A stretch of 64,000 nt of DNA from Magnolia sinica (lineage: Eukaryota; Streptophyta; Magnoliopsida; Magnoliales; Magnoliaceae): NCBI RefSeq assembly GCF_029962835.1, contig NC_080588.1:66942501-67006500 (forward strand), read 5' to 3'. The notes under the pieces were generated by a model that searched no databases, was not told where the DNA came from, and saw only the letters and a list, made by a program, of their open reading frames with translations. Shown piece after piece: positions 1 to 15,100 of this stretch (position 1 is the stretch's first letter; every line of letters begins with the position of its first letter). The translations under genes and the position numbers were made by a program.

Positions 1-357
1 AACGGTCGACTCCTCTAATGCCTATATAAACTGGACTATTTCGGTACAAAATTAATCAACTCAAACAGATCTCATCTATACCATCAAATCTCACCATAAA
101 CTTTCTCCTTGAATATTGCTAGACGACTACTAATCCAGCCAGTCGGACGATCAGCTGTGTTGAATAAGGACAGCATATTTATAAGTTATTCAGCAAAAAG
201 AAATAACTTTTTCTTTAATTTTTAATTTTTCAGTTTCCAACATATTTCACAACAGTGTTCAAGCAACTAAATGGGCCACATCAAGGATAACCCAGCAATG
301 GCCCATTTCCTTGTTTTGATCTTAACCCAAGTGAAACAACTTAAACTGTTTGATCAG
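1..357. other. Presumed intron 2 tail of CAD-like gene A; no other feature seen
   Basis: This stretch lies directly upstream of an exon that starts at 358 after a tgatcag acceptor. It has no reading frame resembling exon 1 or exon 2 of the family, so those exons should lie left of the window. The sequence is AT-rich without recognisable elements. The assignment as intron is inferred from the phase of the following exon. Confidence 0.5.
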
Positions 358-3253
<2,896 letters not shown>

Positions 3254-4317
3254 CACTAGTCACAAGTTTGAATTGTATCATATACAAATTCTTCATTGTG
3301 ACTGTTACGAGCTTGAGCATATTACTATAGTTTGGAGATGCTGGATGGATAGAGTTTTGAGTTAAACTTGAATTTCGAGATTTCTTAATAGGAGGTCGTC
3401 TGTTCTATGAAATTCTAGATTATGAAAGTTGCATTATGGTCATTTAAATCCATTAAAAATTTTGCTTCACACTGTTTCAATCTTGAATGGTTTGAGAGCT
3501 TGTTTGGACTCATTCCATCTCTCTTAAGATTTTTGGTATTTTCGTTAGCTCTTAAAAACCTGGTATTAGAGTAGAGTTATTCAAAAGGAGTGGCCTATGG
3601 AGAAGGTAAACTGAACTACAGTAAAAGTCACAATGGGATGAAAAAAAGTCTATCTAGAAAAGCAAACCAAGAGCCACCGTAATGTGCAAAGGGCTACCTA
3701 GACATAGGCTAAAGTGAGTGTGACCATAAAAGGGGAGACTAAGAATGTCCAGTTGAACATGGTAGAGATATGTTACAATCTCAATGGTTTAATGGCATAG
3801 CCTGAAGCGTTCCATCATTCAGGAGTTTGGCATATTGGTTAGGTTCTTGATATGTTGTGCGGAATGTTTTGGATTTTGCTAATCTGTCATGTAGAGAAGT
3901 CCTGTTTCAACTTGACCAAAGTTATTTTTGGTTCTGCTGAAAATTGAATGGTTTCTCTGATTGCATGTTGTGAAGATTTGCACATTTTTAGTGCGATCGA
4001 AATGTGTAGTCAATTTGGTTTGGTCCGACCGAATGGGTCATGCAAATTTGCAGAAATCGAAATGTGTAATCGAATTGGTTTCGTCCGACCGAACAAGTCA
4101 CGCAGATTTGCAGAAATCAGATTATATAAGTTCTAATCTTGATTGGGGCTTACTACAAACTGGTGTTTTCTCTCTAAGGACATGGATTTGCAAGATAAGA
4201 GGGTTTCAAAACACTTGTAAGGGCTTAGGAAAGAATTTTCTCAAGGGTTAGTGTTTTCGTAAGTGCGCATCATGAGTAATCAGGTGATCTTATAATCGAA
4301 GAAGGTAAGTCGTGTAA
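3254..4317. other. 3' flank of copy A with decayed retroelement-like sequence
   Basis: The first 290 bp after the stop are nearly identical to the sequence after copy G (63726-64000), so they belong to the duplicated type I unit. Around 3558 a stretch cctggtattagagtag resembles a decayed initiator-Met primer binding site of an LTR retroelement. No coding sequence is visible. Confidence 0.4.
3996..4115 (+). repeat. 60-bp tandem duplication
   Basis: Two 60-bp units start at 3996 and 4056 with atcgaaatgtgta and both contain ggtc/cgtccgaccgaa and gcagaaatc. A third unit begins at 4116 but breaks off after a few bases. It lies in non-coding sequence. Confidence 0.8.
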
Positions 4318-4934
4318 ATGGAGTCGTTTGACACCATGAATTTGGGGGAGTTTGAGGGGATTTCAAATCCCTTGATATGTTTGGCACTACAAAGTAACGG
4401 GGGGTTTCAAATCCAAAGTGAAAGCTTGGATTATATCTAAAATCCTTCTAAGAGTTGCATGTGTAACATGTGTGTCACTAGCCTATTAATCTATTGGGCA
4501 CATGGCCCACTGATGATATCCCAAAACAATTAGATTATCAATTGCATCACTATAATTACTTTAATACATGATCTGTGCCGTCCAAATATTGTCCATATAA
4601 ATTAATGGTTAAAAATCATTGGTTGGTCACTCAGATGTGATCTTGTGCTTGTGGCCCATCTGAGACTTGGAATTTCATTATTTTCGGGAAAAGTATATAT
4701 TTCAACGGGCTTATTAAACATTACATACTTACATTAATTAGATATATTAAAGTTGATTTAGTAATTAAATTCAAACTCTATAAATATACTATGCATAGCT
4801 ACTTTTGGATTAGAGGGGATTTTGAATCCAAATTCAAGGTATCTAACACAGTAGAAAGAATTCAAATCTACAGGGTCTCAAATCCAAGGGGTTCTGAATC
4901 CAGGGAGTTCTAAATCCATGTTCTCAAACTAATC
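4318..4934. mobile_element. Degenerate Harbinger/Tourist-like element
   Basis: The left end (gtcgtttgacaccatgaattt) and right end (atccatgttctcaaactaatc) are imperfect inverted repeats, and the interior (gtggcccatc, ttagtaattaaattc) matches the elements at 49903-50557 and 54370-54983. A 3-bp TTA follows the right end, the expected target type for Harbinger-like elements. No transposase remains. Confidence 0.5.
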
Positions 4935-5449
4935 TTAAGGCTTTTGATTATAGTGGACTTCTATCACTTTGTGCTATGTTTTTTTCCAATGAGAATTTTT
5001 CATATAAAATATCTTGTGTTTTGTGATTGCTTGCTTTATTATTTATTATCATGCTTTATTTGATTATCCTATTTTCATTGAGTGTGCTTCCACAAAGCAC
5101 ATAGGTTGACGGTGATTTTAGATCCCAATTTCTAATACCTAAGATTGATTTGGATTTGTTGAGGCCTCAAAATTTCAACATGAAAGATATCTATATTTTG
5201 TTCTACCAAATATAGTGTTTGATTAATCAGAAATTTCCAACAGGATTTTTAATGTGTTTGGGCGGCTGATCTTTCCGAACACAAGAAAACGTGATGGCAC
5301 AGCTCGGGACTTACCCAGATAGAATCTTTAAATGGCGCTCGAATGCAAATATGCCAAAATAGATAATTATATACAGTATCCAAAGGTAAGATGAAAGTAG
5401 ATGGTGTGAATGTTATTTGACAAAACTCGGCTCAAGTCAGTGAATTGCG
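4935..5449. other. Non-coding stretch, nothing recognised
   Basis: AT-rich sequence without an open frame or inverted repeat I can name. The segment around 5100-5160 resembles the leader or LTR edge of a retroelement but is too decayed to classify. Confidence 0.3.
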
Positions 5450-5830
5450 TTTAGTCGGCTAAGTTACTCCATCTAACGAATCACTAGTTCCTCATGGACA
5501 GATCACTGCATCTCCATAACTAGAGTCGTACGCGTGTCAAGTTAGCTCGGTCAGCTAGCTCGACTCGGCTTTAAAAAGCTTGACTCACCTCAGTTCGAAA
5601 TTGGATTCAGACCGAGTCAAGCTGGTTTTTGGAGCTCGAACAAATTTCGAGCTGACTTCGAGCTTGCCCAAGCTCGACTCAACCTGGATTAAACCTCAGC
5701 TCAGATCAACTCGGACCGAACCTCAACTCAAATCGAATCAAGCTCGACTCGACCCGGATTAAAAAGCTTGACTCACCTCAGCTCAGATCAACTCGGACTC
5801 GGTTATTTTGAGTGTTTGATGAAATGACTC
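5450..5830. repeat. Degenerate (agctcgactcgg) repeat tract
   Basis: Many partial copies of gctcgactcgg / gctcagatcaactcgg follow one another. The same low-complexity motif recurs at about 7310-7376, 35490-35660, 36430-36600, 52860-52990 and 53430-53650, in the last four cases inside hAT-like elements. This tract is therefore probably hAT-derived. Confidence 0.6.
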
Positions 5831-7145
5831 AACGCTCTATGGAATCAGTTGGCAGCAAGGTAGGAATGAATGGTGTTTGATGAAATTCCTGTAAAAGGTT
5901 GTTACCGTTTCTCATTCTATGAGAAATTGAAGATGCATTATAAGCATTTGAGAAAATGTCACACAGGCTTGAACTGGCCGAAGCTGCAAGCTGAGCCGAG
6001 TTGTGCCAAGCTCGACTCGGTTAGACTCGTGTACAGCTACCACAAGCTATACACATGTCGTTCCTCATCATAACAGTCTAGGAGAGATGTAGATTAGAGA
6101 ATTATGATTCTCATGCATATGTTTCTACAAATAGGCCAGGATTCGTTGATCCAGCAGCTGGAGATGGTCCGTGCCACAAAACTGCCCCAGATCCAACAGT
6201 CTTTAGGTGCTTCCTTTTCTGGTAACAGTCCTTTTTCAAGTTGATGAAGGGTTAGAATTACTCAATCCGCGAAACATGGGCATGAACCATGGAACAACAG
6301 CCCATCGGCTCCGCTTGTACTTCTGCTCAAACTGATGATCTGAGGTTATTCCTTGGGCCCCATGGGTGGGCCTGTCCACGCTTTTATGTTAAATAAAAAC
6401 TCAGGAAAACCTAGAATCTCTGGCAGTATGACATTCAACAAATTGTAGGTGTGTCATGCATGAAACTCAATTTAAGCCATCCAAATTGTTAGCCCACATT
6501 TTGATGAATGGTAGACCAAAAATCAGTGGTTTGATCATCCGACTAGCCAATTGCCGGATATTTTCGCAGACCCAAATGTTCACCAAGCACAACCATGGAT
6601 TGCACTACCGTTCTGATTTTGTTACTGCGACCCATAACAGTGGCTCCTGTGGTTGGCTGTCAGGTGGGCTCGAGTATTGCACATTCCAGTCGGGTTATTG
6701 ATTCCACCCTAACCACAACACAACCGTTGCAAAGATCCAATGGACCTGAACCTAACCCAATCAAAGTTAAAATCAGGTTGAGCCCTGCCTAAGTTGCAGT
6801 GTGATTTCTCACCATTTCTGTGGTGACTCCCAGCTCACATTTCCGCAAAGATGGCACATAAAGAAGCCAACCCTTCAATTTTGCTAGTCTATTGATCAAA
6901 GCTGGACTCAAAACGCAAGACATAACACCCACATCAATGTAGAATTCGAAAGCAAAACAATTGCAATGGACTGACAGCACCACTGCATACCTCTGTAGAG
7001 AAAATTACTACAAAAGCTCCCATTGGAATGCAGGCTTCAGTACCTTGACGCGAGCAGAGAAAAATAAATTGGTTTTCCGTTGAATGTAATCTGCAAGGAA
7101 ATCTCAGTTCAGATGCTGGTTAGGGTGGGAGAGCATAACCACAGC
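5831..7145. other. Non-coding stretch, nothing recognised
   Basis: No credible coding frame, microsatellite or inverted repeat. Short open frames of 60-80 codons here have no family resemblance and overlap in several frames. Confidence 0.35.
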
Positions 7146-7298
7146 TCATGCTCCTCTGCGGCCGGTGTTTCCACCTCTGGGTGGGGCCTCGTACCCTCCT
7201 CCAGCGCGAGTAGGCGTCTGTGACGATCCGTAGGGGGCAGCATTCCCTGGTGCAGTCGACGCTTGAGGCTGCCAACTGATTCGGCCCAAATCGGGCAT
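7146..7298 (-). pseudogene. Glycine-rich C-terminal exon-like fragment
   Basis: On the - strand an open frame of 50 codons ends at a TGA (7146-7148). It has a composition unlike random sequence: AAPYGSSQTPTRAGGGYEAP followed by a PRGGNTGRRGA end, an RGG-like tail as found in RNA-binding proteins. A possible acceptor (gttggcag at about 7275-7282) would open it in the phase in which the exon-like fragment at 8566-8669 ends. I do not recognise the protein. It may be the last exon of a gene truncated by LINE insertion, or a gene piece carried by a mobile element. Confidence 0.3.
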
Positions 7299-7414
7299 TC
7301 AAGCTGAGTCAATCCGAGTTGACTCGAGCTGAGTCGAGCGAGTTTTTCGAGCTAGCTCGACTCGTGAACAGCCCTACCTATTACCATGCCTCATAGGTAT
7401 GAGAAAGTGAGAAA

Positions 7415-7545
7415 GTCGCACCTATTACCATGCCTCATGGTAGACTCTCTAGAGTTTCCACGTGAGGTCACATATTCGAGCATCCCTTGTGGTGCAAGTG
7501 CGTGAGAGTGTGTGTGGTGGGTGTGCGTGAGTGTGTGTTCAAAAA
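7415..7545 (+). mobile_element. tRNA-derived SINE, diverged copy
   Basis: It aligns over its length with the SINEs at 29137-29276 and 57654-57785: a gcctcatggtagac head, a degenerate B-box (cacatattcgagcatcc), then a GTGTGTG-rich tail ending in an A-rich (aat)n stretch. Target duplications are no longer clear. Confidence 0.6.
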
Positions 7546-8565
7546 TAATAATAATAAATAATAATGAATGAACAAGTGGTCAATCGACTCTTCAATACCC
7601 GTACACATCAAGCAAACATTAGGAAGAATCAGGGATATCTAAAGGTTATCAACCGTTAGCACCCTCTTCTGACCCACCAAGCAAGTAAAATATTGCATTG
7701 GCAAATATTGTATGATAACATATTCTAAAATATTGTGTTTGCAATTCTTGACAAGTCTCGGGAGATGAGTGAGTCTTGAACAAATCAAGGATCTGATCAA
7801 TCGAGTTCCTTCCGAGTTTTTGATTTTGATTTAAACCCTAAGGCTAAACCCATATTTCAACACAAACATTATTCCTGACCATCTCGCAATCTCTCAATAT
7901 ACTAAATCAAAAGATAATTGGGTTTCTGGCTTTGAGATCTCAACTAACCTGTTTCTAGTCAAGGAGACAGGTCGAGCATATAATATTATTTTTTTAAAAG
8001 ACAAATTAAGAAAAACAAAAAACAGTGTGCACCACAAATGTGATCAGTGTTGCAATTTTCAGGTGTTTTACATAAATTATTTCTAAAATGAGTATGAATC
8101 ATATGGATCAGAAACATGAATCACCAGAATGTTGTTTAAACATAACATCTTAAAGAAAACCACGGTGAAGTGGTTTTGTTATCTAGAACTCAAGCCATTG
8201 TCAATAGAAGAAGAAGAAGAAGAAAGAAGTTATCTAGATCTAGAGCTTTTACTTTTAAATTCAGTCTTGAGTTTATTATTATTATTTTTTTTTCCCTTCA
8301 AGGAATCTGACGACAGAATCTAGAACATATAAATGACAATTTGCATTTCCATGATGACTTCAGTATTTTTATGTACCCGGTGTCATTTTAAGAGAAAAGG
8401 TTACAAGGTAAGAGCATCCAAGATTCTCACCCTTTTCTTTCTAGGCAGGTAACATTTTCTGTTTCCCCATGTTAGAGGTACTTAAAAACAAAGAGAGGTT
8501 GCAATTGTTGAATTCAATAAAATATTTATAATTCAGAGAAACACAAATTAAGAATGGCATTGTAC
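7546..8565. other. Non-coding stretch with a small LINE-like piece
   Basis: About 7565-7680 resembles, on the - strand, the cysteine-rich segment that ends the LINE at 10506-11178 (shared words gtacacatcaa, aacat). The rest has a gaagaagaag run (8205-8225) and no recognisable gene. Confidence 0.35.
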
Positions 8566-8669
8566 CTGGGAAACTCCATAGCCATCTTGATCATAAACAT
8601 TTTGTCCTACATAATGATGCCCAGAAGTATCACTCTCCTTGTACCCAGTAACACCACCATACGGCCCAC
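8566..8669 (-). pseudogene. Glycine/tyrosine-rich exon-like fragment with both splice sites
   Basis: On the - strand, a tttgatgcag acceptor precedes 104 nt with one clean frame (starting GPYGGVTGYKESDTSGHHYV and ending DQDGYGVSQ), followed by a CAG|gtacaat donor. It ends in phase 0 and could join the glycine-rich fragment at 7146-7282. The protein is not recognised; low-complexity G/Y/Q content suggests an RNA-binding type protein. No further exons are visible upstream, where a LINE occupies 8868-10090. Confidence 0.35.
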
Positions 8670-8867
8670 CTGCATCAAAATTGCTTACATGACCCATCTA
8701 TATAATCCAAAAACTAGTGTCAAAATAAATAATATATAAAAATAACAACTAATCATTGTTAAGACTTAAGACTACTCAACATGTAGGACTAGTATCTGGT
8801 TTTTGATACTTCCCTCTTCATGAATTAGTGAATGATTTTTATTTTTATTTTTCTGAAGGGTCACTAT

Positions 8868-10090
8868 TAGTGAATGATGTTCTAAGCTCTGGCGGATCTT
8901 GGAATGCCGCCTTAATTCAATATCTTCCACCTGTTGTAGTTCAAGAGTCGTAAGGCAGCAAGGGTCTGGATTGAGGACACCAAACATTGAAGACAAACTT
9001 ATGTGGATCATATTCTCTAGCAGTGATTTCACTGTTAAATCTGCTTGGAACCAAATTAGAGGTAGGAGTTGAATTCATTTGAGTGGAATTGGAACAAAGA
9101 GCTACCTGTCAAAGCATCTTTATTTCTTATGGAAAGCTTTATTGGGGAAATTCCCGTCGATTTGGCTATTCAAGGTTTAGGGACTATAATGGCTTCTGTA
9201 TGTAGTTGTTGTTTAATTCCATGAGAAGAAAGTTTTGATATCTTTTAAGTAACAACATGTTCGCCAAGGTCTGGTTCTTTTTCAGTCACATGATCGGTAT
9301 TGCTTTCATGATTCACAGTCGCTCATTTTGGTTTGATCATGCTTCTGCTAAGAACAGTTCTGGGTCATTGGCATCCTTCCTCCTGTCACTGTTTGGGAGA
9401 TTTGGAAAGAGAGGAATTACAGAAGATATGAAGGTAAATTCAGCAGATCAAATGTGGTGATCAAGAGTTTTATTTGTTCAGATTTCCAATTTGGGTTCAG
9501 TGAAGAGTGTCATTAAGTGAATTATCTTGAAATCTTTGTATTGGTTTAAAAGCATTCTAGGCCAACAAAATTATTCTCAACAGATGGGTTAAACCTCCCA
9601 CCAATTATCTCTGGTAATGTTGGTGGGGGATGTATTGTATGCAATGAAATGGTGACTGTATTTGGCCTTCTCTAATTCCTCCGGGAATTGCACAAACATT
9701 TCTGCAGAGGTCAGAGCATTGCTTTCTGGGCTCATGATGTGTAGGTATTCGTATGGGACGAGACTCGAAGCTGGTTGTTTATCTTCTTCTTAACAAAAGT
9801 ACAACTCCATGGTCAGCATGGTATGTATGGTCTGATGCGTGCAATATGTTGAATAGTTTGCATGTGTCTCTTTGCCATTTTTTTCAAGAAATGCAATCAT
9901 GCAGCTGATGCTCTAGCAAATTATGCTCGTGATTCGCTTCAAAAGCATGTGTTTTCATCAGCAGACAGGCTTCCTATTCAGCAAAGCAAGATGTTTTGTT
10001 CTGACAGATTGGGAATTTATCACGAAAGTGACACAGTGTGTTGCTTTGTAAAGCTGTTATGTTGTTTGTTGGATTGTTTCCAAGAGTAAG
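8868..10090 (+). mobile_element. Decayed L1-type LINE, 3' part
   Basis: Translation in shifting frames gives pieces typical of plant LINE ORF2: a TVKSAWNQIRG segment (zf-RVT region, about 9030-9060), an ISAEVRALLSG segment of the RNase H domain (about 9700-9735), and a KKCNHAADALANYARDSL segment (about 9885-9945). Frames are interrupted many times. No reverse transcriptase core is left. Insertion may have cut the glycine-rich gene fragments on the opposite strand. Confidence 0.65.
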
Positions 10091-10505
10091 GTTTGACCTA
10101 AGTATTCAATTATGGCAACAGCCGGCCAGGGCCCCCGTAATGGTTGAAAAGAAATTAAGGAAAATTAGTGAAAAAATACTAGAAAATTTCAGGGGGGGAA
10201 AAAATGAGAGGATTCCAATTATGCATTCTTTTCTGGTTTTGAACATGTTTATGATGGTGTATGTCATTCTTTTGTAAGAATGTTATCTCGGGCTGCCTGA
10301 TGACATTATTAACCTGAGGGGCTTAGATGGACCTCAAAACTCCTATATTTAATATTTTAAATATCTGACATCAATGATTCAATATAAATAAGATTATATG
10401 GGAATGACTCCAAGCATTTGACATAGGAAAAAAAAAATTGTCCCTATTCATCGCAAAAGTTAAAACATTAATTTAGTGCATGCATGTGTAGATCTAAACT
10501 CCAAA
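10091..10505. other. Non-coding stretch between two LINE relics
   Basis: AT-rich, no named feature. A short open frame runs out of the LINE at the left edge but has no family resemblance. Confidence 0.3.
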
Positions 10506-11178
10506 GTTTTTTTTTTTTTTTAGAGTTAACAATTTTATTAGAAAGGACACCCTAAAGGCAAGAAAAGAATGCAAAGAATACTAAAGGAAAAACCACAACA
10601 ACAACCAAAAAACAAACTAGGCTGATTTTACATAGAGAACCTATTCAGAGACTAGGTTCTTAATTCTACCAATTATCTCCTTAAAAACTACCAGAGTATT
10701 GCAAAAACAGCAAGCGTTCCTAGCTCCCCAAACAACCCACAAGATAGCCATGATGAATGACCTCCACCTAGCTTTCTCATAATTCCCGCTCCCTCCACCA
10801 TGCCAAGCCCATAAAAGATCCTCCACCGCTTACTTCATAGAAAAAAGGCCCAAAATATGATCCCATATCTTCAAAACAAACGGGCAATGAATAAAAAGAT
10901 GATCAATAGATTTTGCATCCTGCGTACACATCAAACAGATGTTCGGCAAAACAAGCGATCTTCACTAAAGATTATCCATGATGAGGATATTCTCCACACC
11001 AAATATCCACCCAAAATCTAATATGACGACCATTTCCAAGAAAATACCCAATCCCTTGTTGAACTAGAGGCTCGGTAGCTCCAATCACTTTCCAGACTGA
11101 AGAGGCTCTATATAAAGAGGACCTTTTAACGAACCATCCACCAAATTGAGTGTCGTACTTACCTGCAATGGGCTTCAC
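10506..11178 (-). mobile_element. 5'-truncated L1-type LINE with poly(A) tail
   Basis: A poly-T run at about 10507-10522 is the poly(A) tail of an element on the - strand. Its 3' ORF pieces include WFVKRSSLYRASSVWKVIGA and RHIRFWVDIWCG (about 11000-11160) and a WRSFIMAILWVVWGARNACC segment (about 10700-10760), both characteristic of the zf-RVT end of plant LINE ORF2. The region between them corresponds to a CMCTQDAKSID-LF segment. The element stops at about 11178. Confidence 0.75.
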
Positions 11179-11303
11179 ACTCTAGCCCACACTCTAGCCC
11201 ACAAAATTGTCATGTTTGTGCCTTGAAATGACTCTAATTCGGCCCAATTGGCCTTGCCAATAGGCCTCATCACACTGCCCAAGTATTTTGTAGCGTAGGC
11301 CTG

Positions 11304-11308
<5 letters not shown>

Positions 11309-11387
<79 letters not shown>
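11309..11387. repeat. (TA)n microsatellite
   Basis: About 39 uninterrupted TA units. Open frames across it are artefacts. Confidence 0.97.
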
Positions 11388-11391
<4 letters not shown>

Positions 11392-12160
11392 AAAATGGGC
11401 CACATGAGCTGCCAAAACTAAGAAATAATCTGAAAAATACATCACATATATCATAACGGGTCTAGAGGCCCATTTGAGCTGCAAAAAATGGCTGGTCAGA
11501 GTGCACAAACCACATACATCATGGCTGTCCAATGACGAGTGGGGCCCACATGGTGAAAACGATGTGGATATGACCGTACATCACGTTGGGCCCATAGTGA
11601 GGCCCACTAAGATTTGGAACAAGCTGATATGTGTATATTCCCTTCATCCAGGTCTCATGTGACCCAGTCAACAGGTATGATAGCATATAAACAGAAGTGT
11701 AGGTATCAGGAAAATTTTCAACGGTAGGCGTCAACTCTTCAGTTGTTAGCCATGTGGCCCACCCAACATTTGAATCTGATTCATTTTTACGCCCAGCCAT
11801 TTTAAATATAACACGGGGTGTCCCTTTTTCCTCTTCATCCGGGTCTTTGTGACCTTATCAACGTATTGGATGGAAAATAAACATTACCATGGTCCTACGA
11901 ATGTTTTAATGGTGAGAATCATTGTCTCCCCTACTATTTGTGGTGTGGTCCACTTGGGCTTTGGATATGACTCAGTTTTGGGCTCATGGTCTAAAATGAT
12001 CTCACCCAATGGATGAAAGGTGTGGATATAATAAATACATAATTGTGGGGCTCATGTAACTTTAATATCCTTTGAACCGTTATAGCTCAGAGTTCGAGGA
12101 GCGTCAGCGCTCGTCTTCGCAGGACACGTACCCACACCAGCCACGTGATGAAATACAATT
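11388..12160. repeat. Right half of a Mutator-like foldback element
   Basis: From about 11870 the sequence runs parallel to the right halves of the elements at 28622-29369 and 52357-53789: aataaacatt, tggtgtggtccac, gtgtggatataataaataca, ctttgaaccgtt, gagcgtcagcgctcgtcttc and acgtacccacaccagcc. No matching left terminus with target duplication was found, so it looks truncated. Confidence 0.55.
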
Positions 12161-12289
12161 GGTTGAATACTAACAGCATCTTCCCTTATAATTAATGCTC
12201 TTTTCCTTAGAGTTCCGTTAGGCGTGTCTCTCCGTTTGCCCGTGCACGCACTCGACCACGTATTGGTAAACTTTATTTTCAAGTCTTTT

Positions 12290-14125
12290 TTTTTTTTGGT
12301 GCTCCCCAGCTGAAGTGACGTCACCACTTTTCATGGGCGCCACCATAATGTATGTATTGTATCCACACCGTCCATCCATTTCGTGATATCATTTTAGAGT
12401 ATAATCCAAAGAGTGAGAAAGATCCAAATTTCAAGTGCACCCCACTGCAGAAAACAATGGAGATTGAACGCCTACCATTAAAACCTATCTGGCCACAGAA
12501 AATTTCAATCAAGTTAATATTTATGCCTTACCTTATTCCATGTCTTTTTCAACTTATAAAAGGGTTGGATCTCAAATAAACATCTTGGTCAGCTTCAGGA
12601 AGGTTTCAACGGTGAATGTCACCTCTCACTATTTTCTATGGTGGGGTCCACTTAAACTTTGGATCTGTCTAATTCTTTTACTTACTCCCTAAAATGATCT
12701 CTCCAAATGGATAGATGGTGTGGATACAACACATACATCATGGTGGGCCCAAAGAACTTGGTTACGTAATATCCGTTTGGTTCAGAAGCCAACCAGCTTC
12801 CTTTTCCAATCCGTTTCCAACTGCGGCCAAAGCCATCCGCATGAACTACCTTCCACGGCAAGCTAAGTGGGGCACACAATGATATTTGTGAGAAATCCAC
12901 TCTGTCCATCATTTTTTCATATCATCTGATAATGTAGGCTCAAAAATGAGGCAGATCTAAAGCTCATGTGGGCTGTACGGCTTGGAAACAGTAAGTGGGG
13001 GAATTCTGTGGTTGAAAATTTCCTGGGTCCACCATGATGTATATATGTCATCCATATGGTTCATGAGGTCATTCCTACTGGGATGAATTGAAATTAAAAA
13101 ACCATTAACATAATCCAAAGCTTTTGTGGCCACTCGAATATTTCAATGGCGGTAGCTTAATCCTCTCCTTTTCTTATTGTGTGGCCCACTAGAAGTTTGG
13201 ATCAATATCATTGCTAAGTGTATATTGTAACATAATCTAGAAAAATTGATGGCCGGGATAGATTTATCAAAAACATTATGGTGGGTGCCACCTAGACATG
13301 TTACTACTTTTAATACTCATATGTGACCGCATTTTTATAATTTGCAGAGGATGGGACTTTTAATTCTTTAAATTAAATAGAGTTGGGGCGCCGGTTGGCT
13401 ACTGAACCAGACGGTAACTATTCTTGCTGCCGATGTCACCTCACTGCGTTTCTTTGGGCCCATCATGATGTATGTGTTGTATCCACACCATTCATCCATT
13501 TGGAGAAATTATTTTAGGGAGTGAACAAAAGAATTAGGCAGATCCAAAGCTCAAGTGGACCCCACCACATAAAATGGTAGGAGGTGACTGCTACCGTTGA
13601 AACCTTCCTGGGGCGACCATGATGTTTATTTGAGATCCAACCTTTTTAAAAGTTATAAAAGGCGTGGAATAAGGTAAAGCATAAACATTAGCTTGATCGA
13701 AAGCTTTTGTGGCCCAAAGAGGTTTTAATGGTAGGCATTCAATTTCTATTGTTTTCTATGGTGAGGTGCACTTGAAATTTGGATCTTTCTCACTCTTTGC
13801 ATTATGCCTTAAAATGATATCACGAAATAGATGAACGGTGTGGATACAATACATATATCATGCTGGCACCCATGAAAAGTGGTGGTGTCATTTCACTAGG
13901 GGAGCGGAGAAAAGAAATGAGTTGAAAATTATAACGTTTACCCCTTATTTGGTCGAGTGCGTGCACCGGTAAACAGAGAGAGCCGTCTAACGGAACTCCA
14001 GACAAAAGAGCATTAATTGTGAGGGAACACGCTCATGGCCTTCAACCAACTGAATTTCACCACGTCACTTCAGTAGCGTTTTGGCTACTGAAGCGTTCAG
14101 TATCCAATGCGCTCCCCCAGGTCGG
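12290..14125. repeat. Three foldback (Mutator-like) repeats in a row
   Basis: Approximate copies are 12300-12790, 12850-13320 and 13386-14120. Each starts with a variant of catgatgtatgtgttgtatc-cacac-gt-catcc and ends with its inverse (gatgaacggtgtggatacaa then acatcat). The interior halves are themselves complementary (aagctcaagtggacc / ggtccacttgagctttgg). In the third, gggcgccggttggctactga at the left mirrors tcagtatccaatgcgctccc at the right. No coding capacity. Confidence 0.6.
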
Positions 14126-15100
14126 TAGTGTGTGGTAGACCAGCCAATCCGCTTTCAAAATTTGGGGCATGGCCATGCATGTGGCCCACCGGCTGGACAG
14201 AGCAGATTTAAAAGACAGAGATCAGGGTGGGGCCGTCGACCTGTTTAATCTGTATACTCTTCCCACCTACGTTGCATGCAGTCCTTGGGTTCCAACCAAG
14301 GACGTCTCTAAGGATCCTCTTCCTCCTTCCATTACTTAGCTTAGTGTGGCCCACCTAGAGGTCGGATCTGGCCTACCTTTGGGACCAAGGCTAAAATGGA
14401 TTATCCGTTTGGCGGGGCCGTTCAGATCAGACCTTACATCATTGTGGGCCTCATCAGCGTTTTTTGGGTGCCCGAAGATGGTGTGGCCCACCTGAAATCC
14501 ATATCTGACCTATATTTGGGCCCAAGGCTTGAAACGTTGAGGGCCATCTGATGGACGGAGTGGATATAATACATATATATCAGTGTATTAGTGTGGGGTC
14601 CCAAATTGGGCCCCACCTGCTGCCCTCTTTGTTTTAACGTGCAGAAGCGCGTTACATGCAAGGCAGCGTGCGTGCCCACGCTGCTTGCCGTGCAACGTGC
14701 ATTTCCAATTATTTTCGTTAAATATAAAGGGTCAGGGGTTGTCAGCCGTTGGATGAAAAGAAATGTTATGAACGGCCTAGAATGGTTTTTAACAGTCGGA
14801 TGAGGCCCACAAAGTGGCCTACTTGGTTTTTGGGTCCACTACAAACTTTGGATCTTGTTCAAGGCTAGGATGAGCCAATAGATGGCTTACACGGGTGGTG
14901 GAACTCACATATGTGGCCCACACAAGTTTTGAGTTAAAATGATTGTTGTTACGGAAATGGGTCCCGGTCCTTTGGCGTCCAATTTATATAATGTGGGGCC
15001 CACATTTGTCGAGAGAGAATGACTCTTTAGTAGCCTTATATATGGGCTTCAAAACTCACACGGTGGGCCCACTGAAAGTGCATATAAGATTTTTGGTGTG
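14126..15100. other. Repeat-derived non-coding sequence
   Basis: Scattered 'gtgggccc/gggcccac' words and partial foldback pieces (about 14340-14600) but no complete element or gene. The open frames across it have no family resemblance. Confidence 0.35.
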
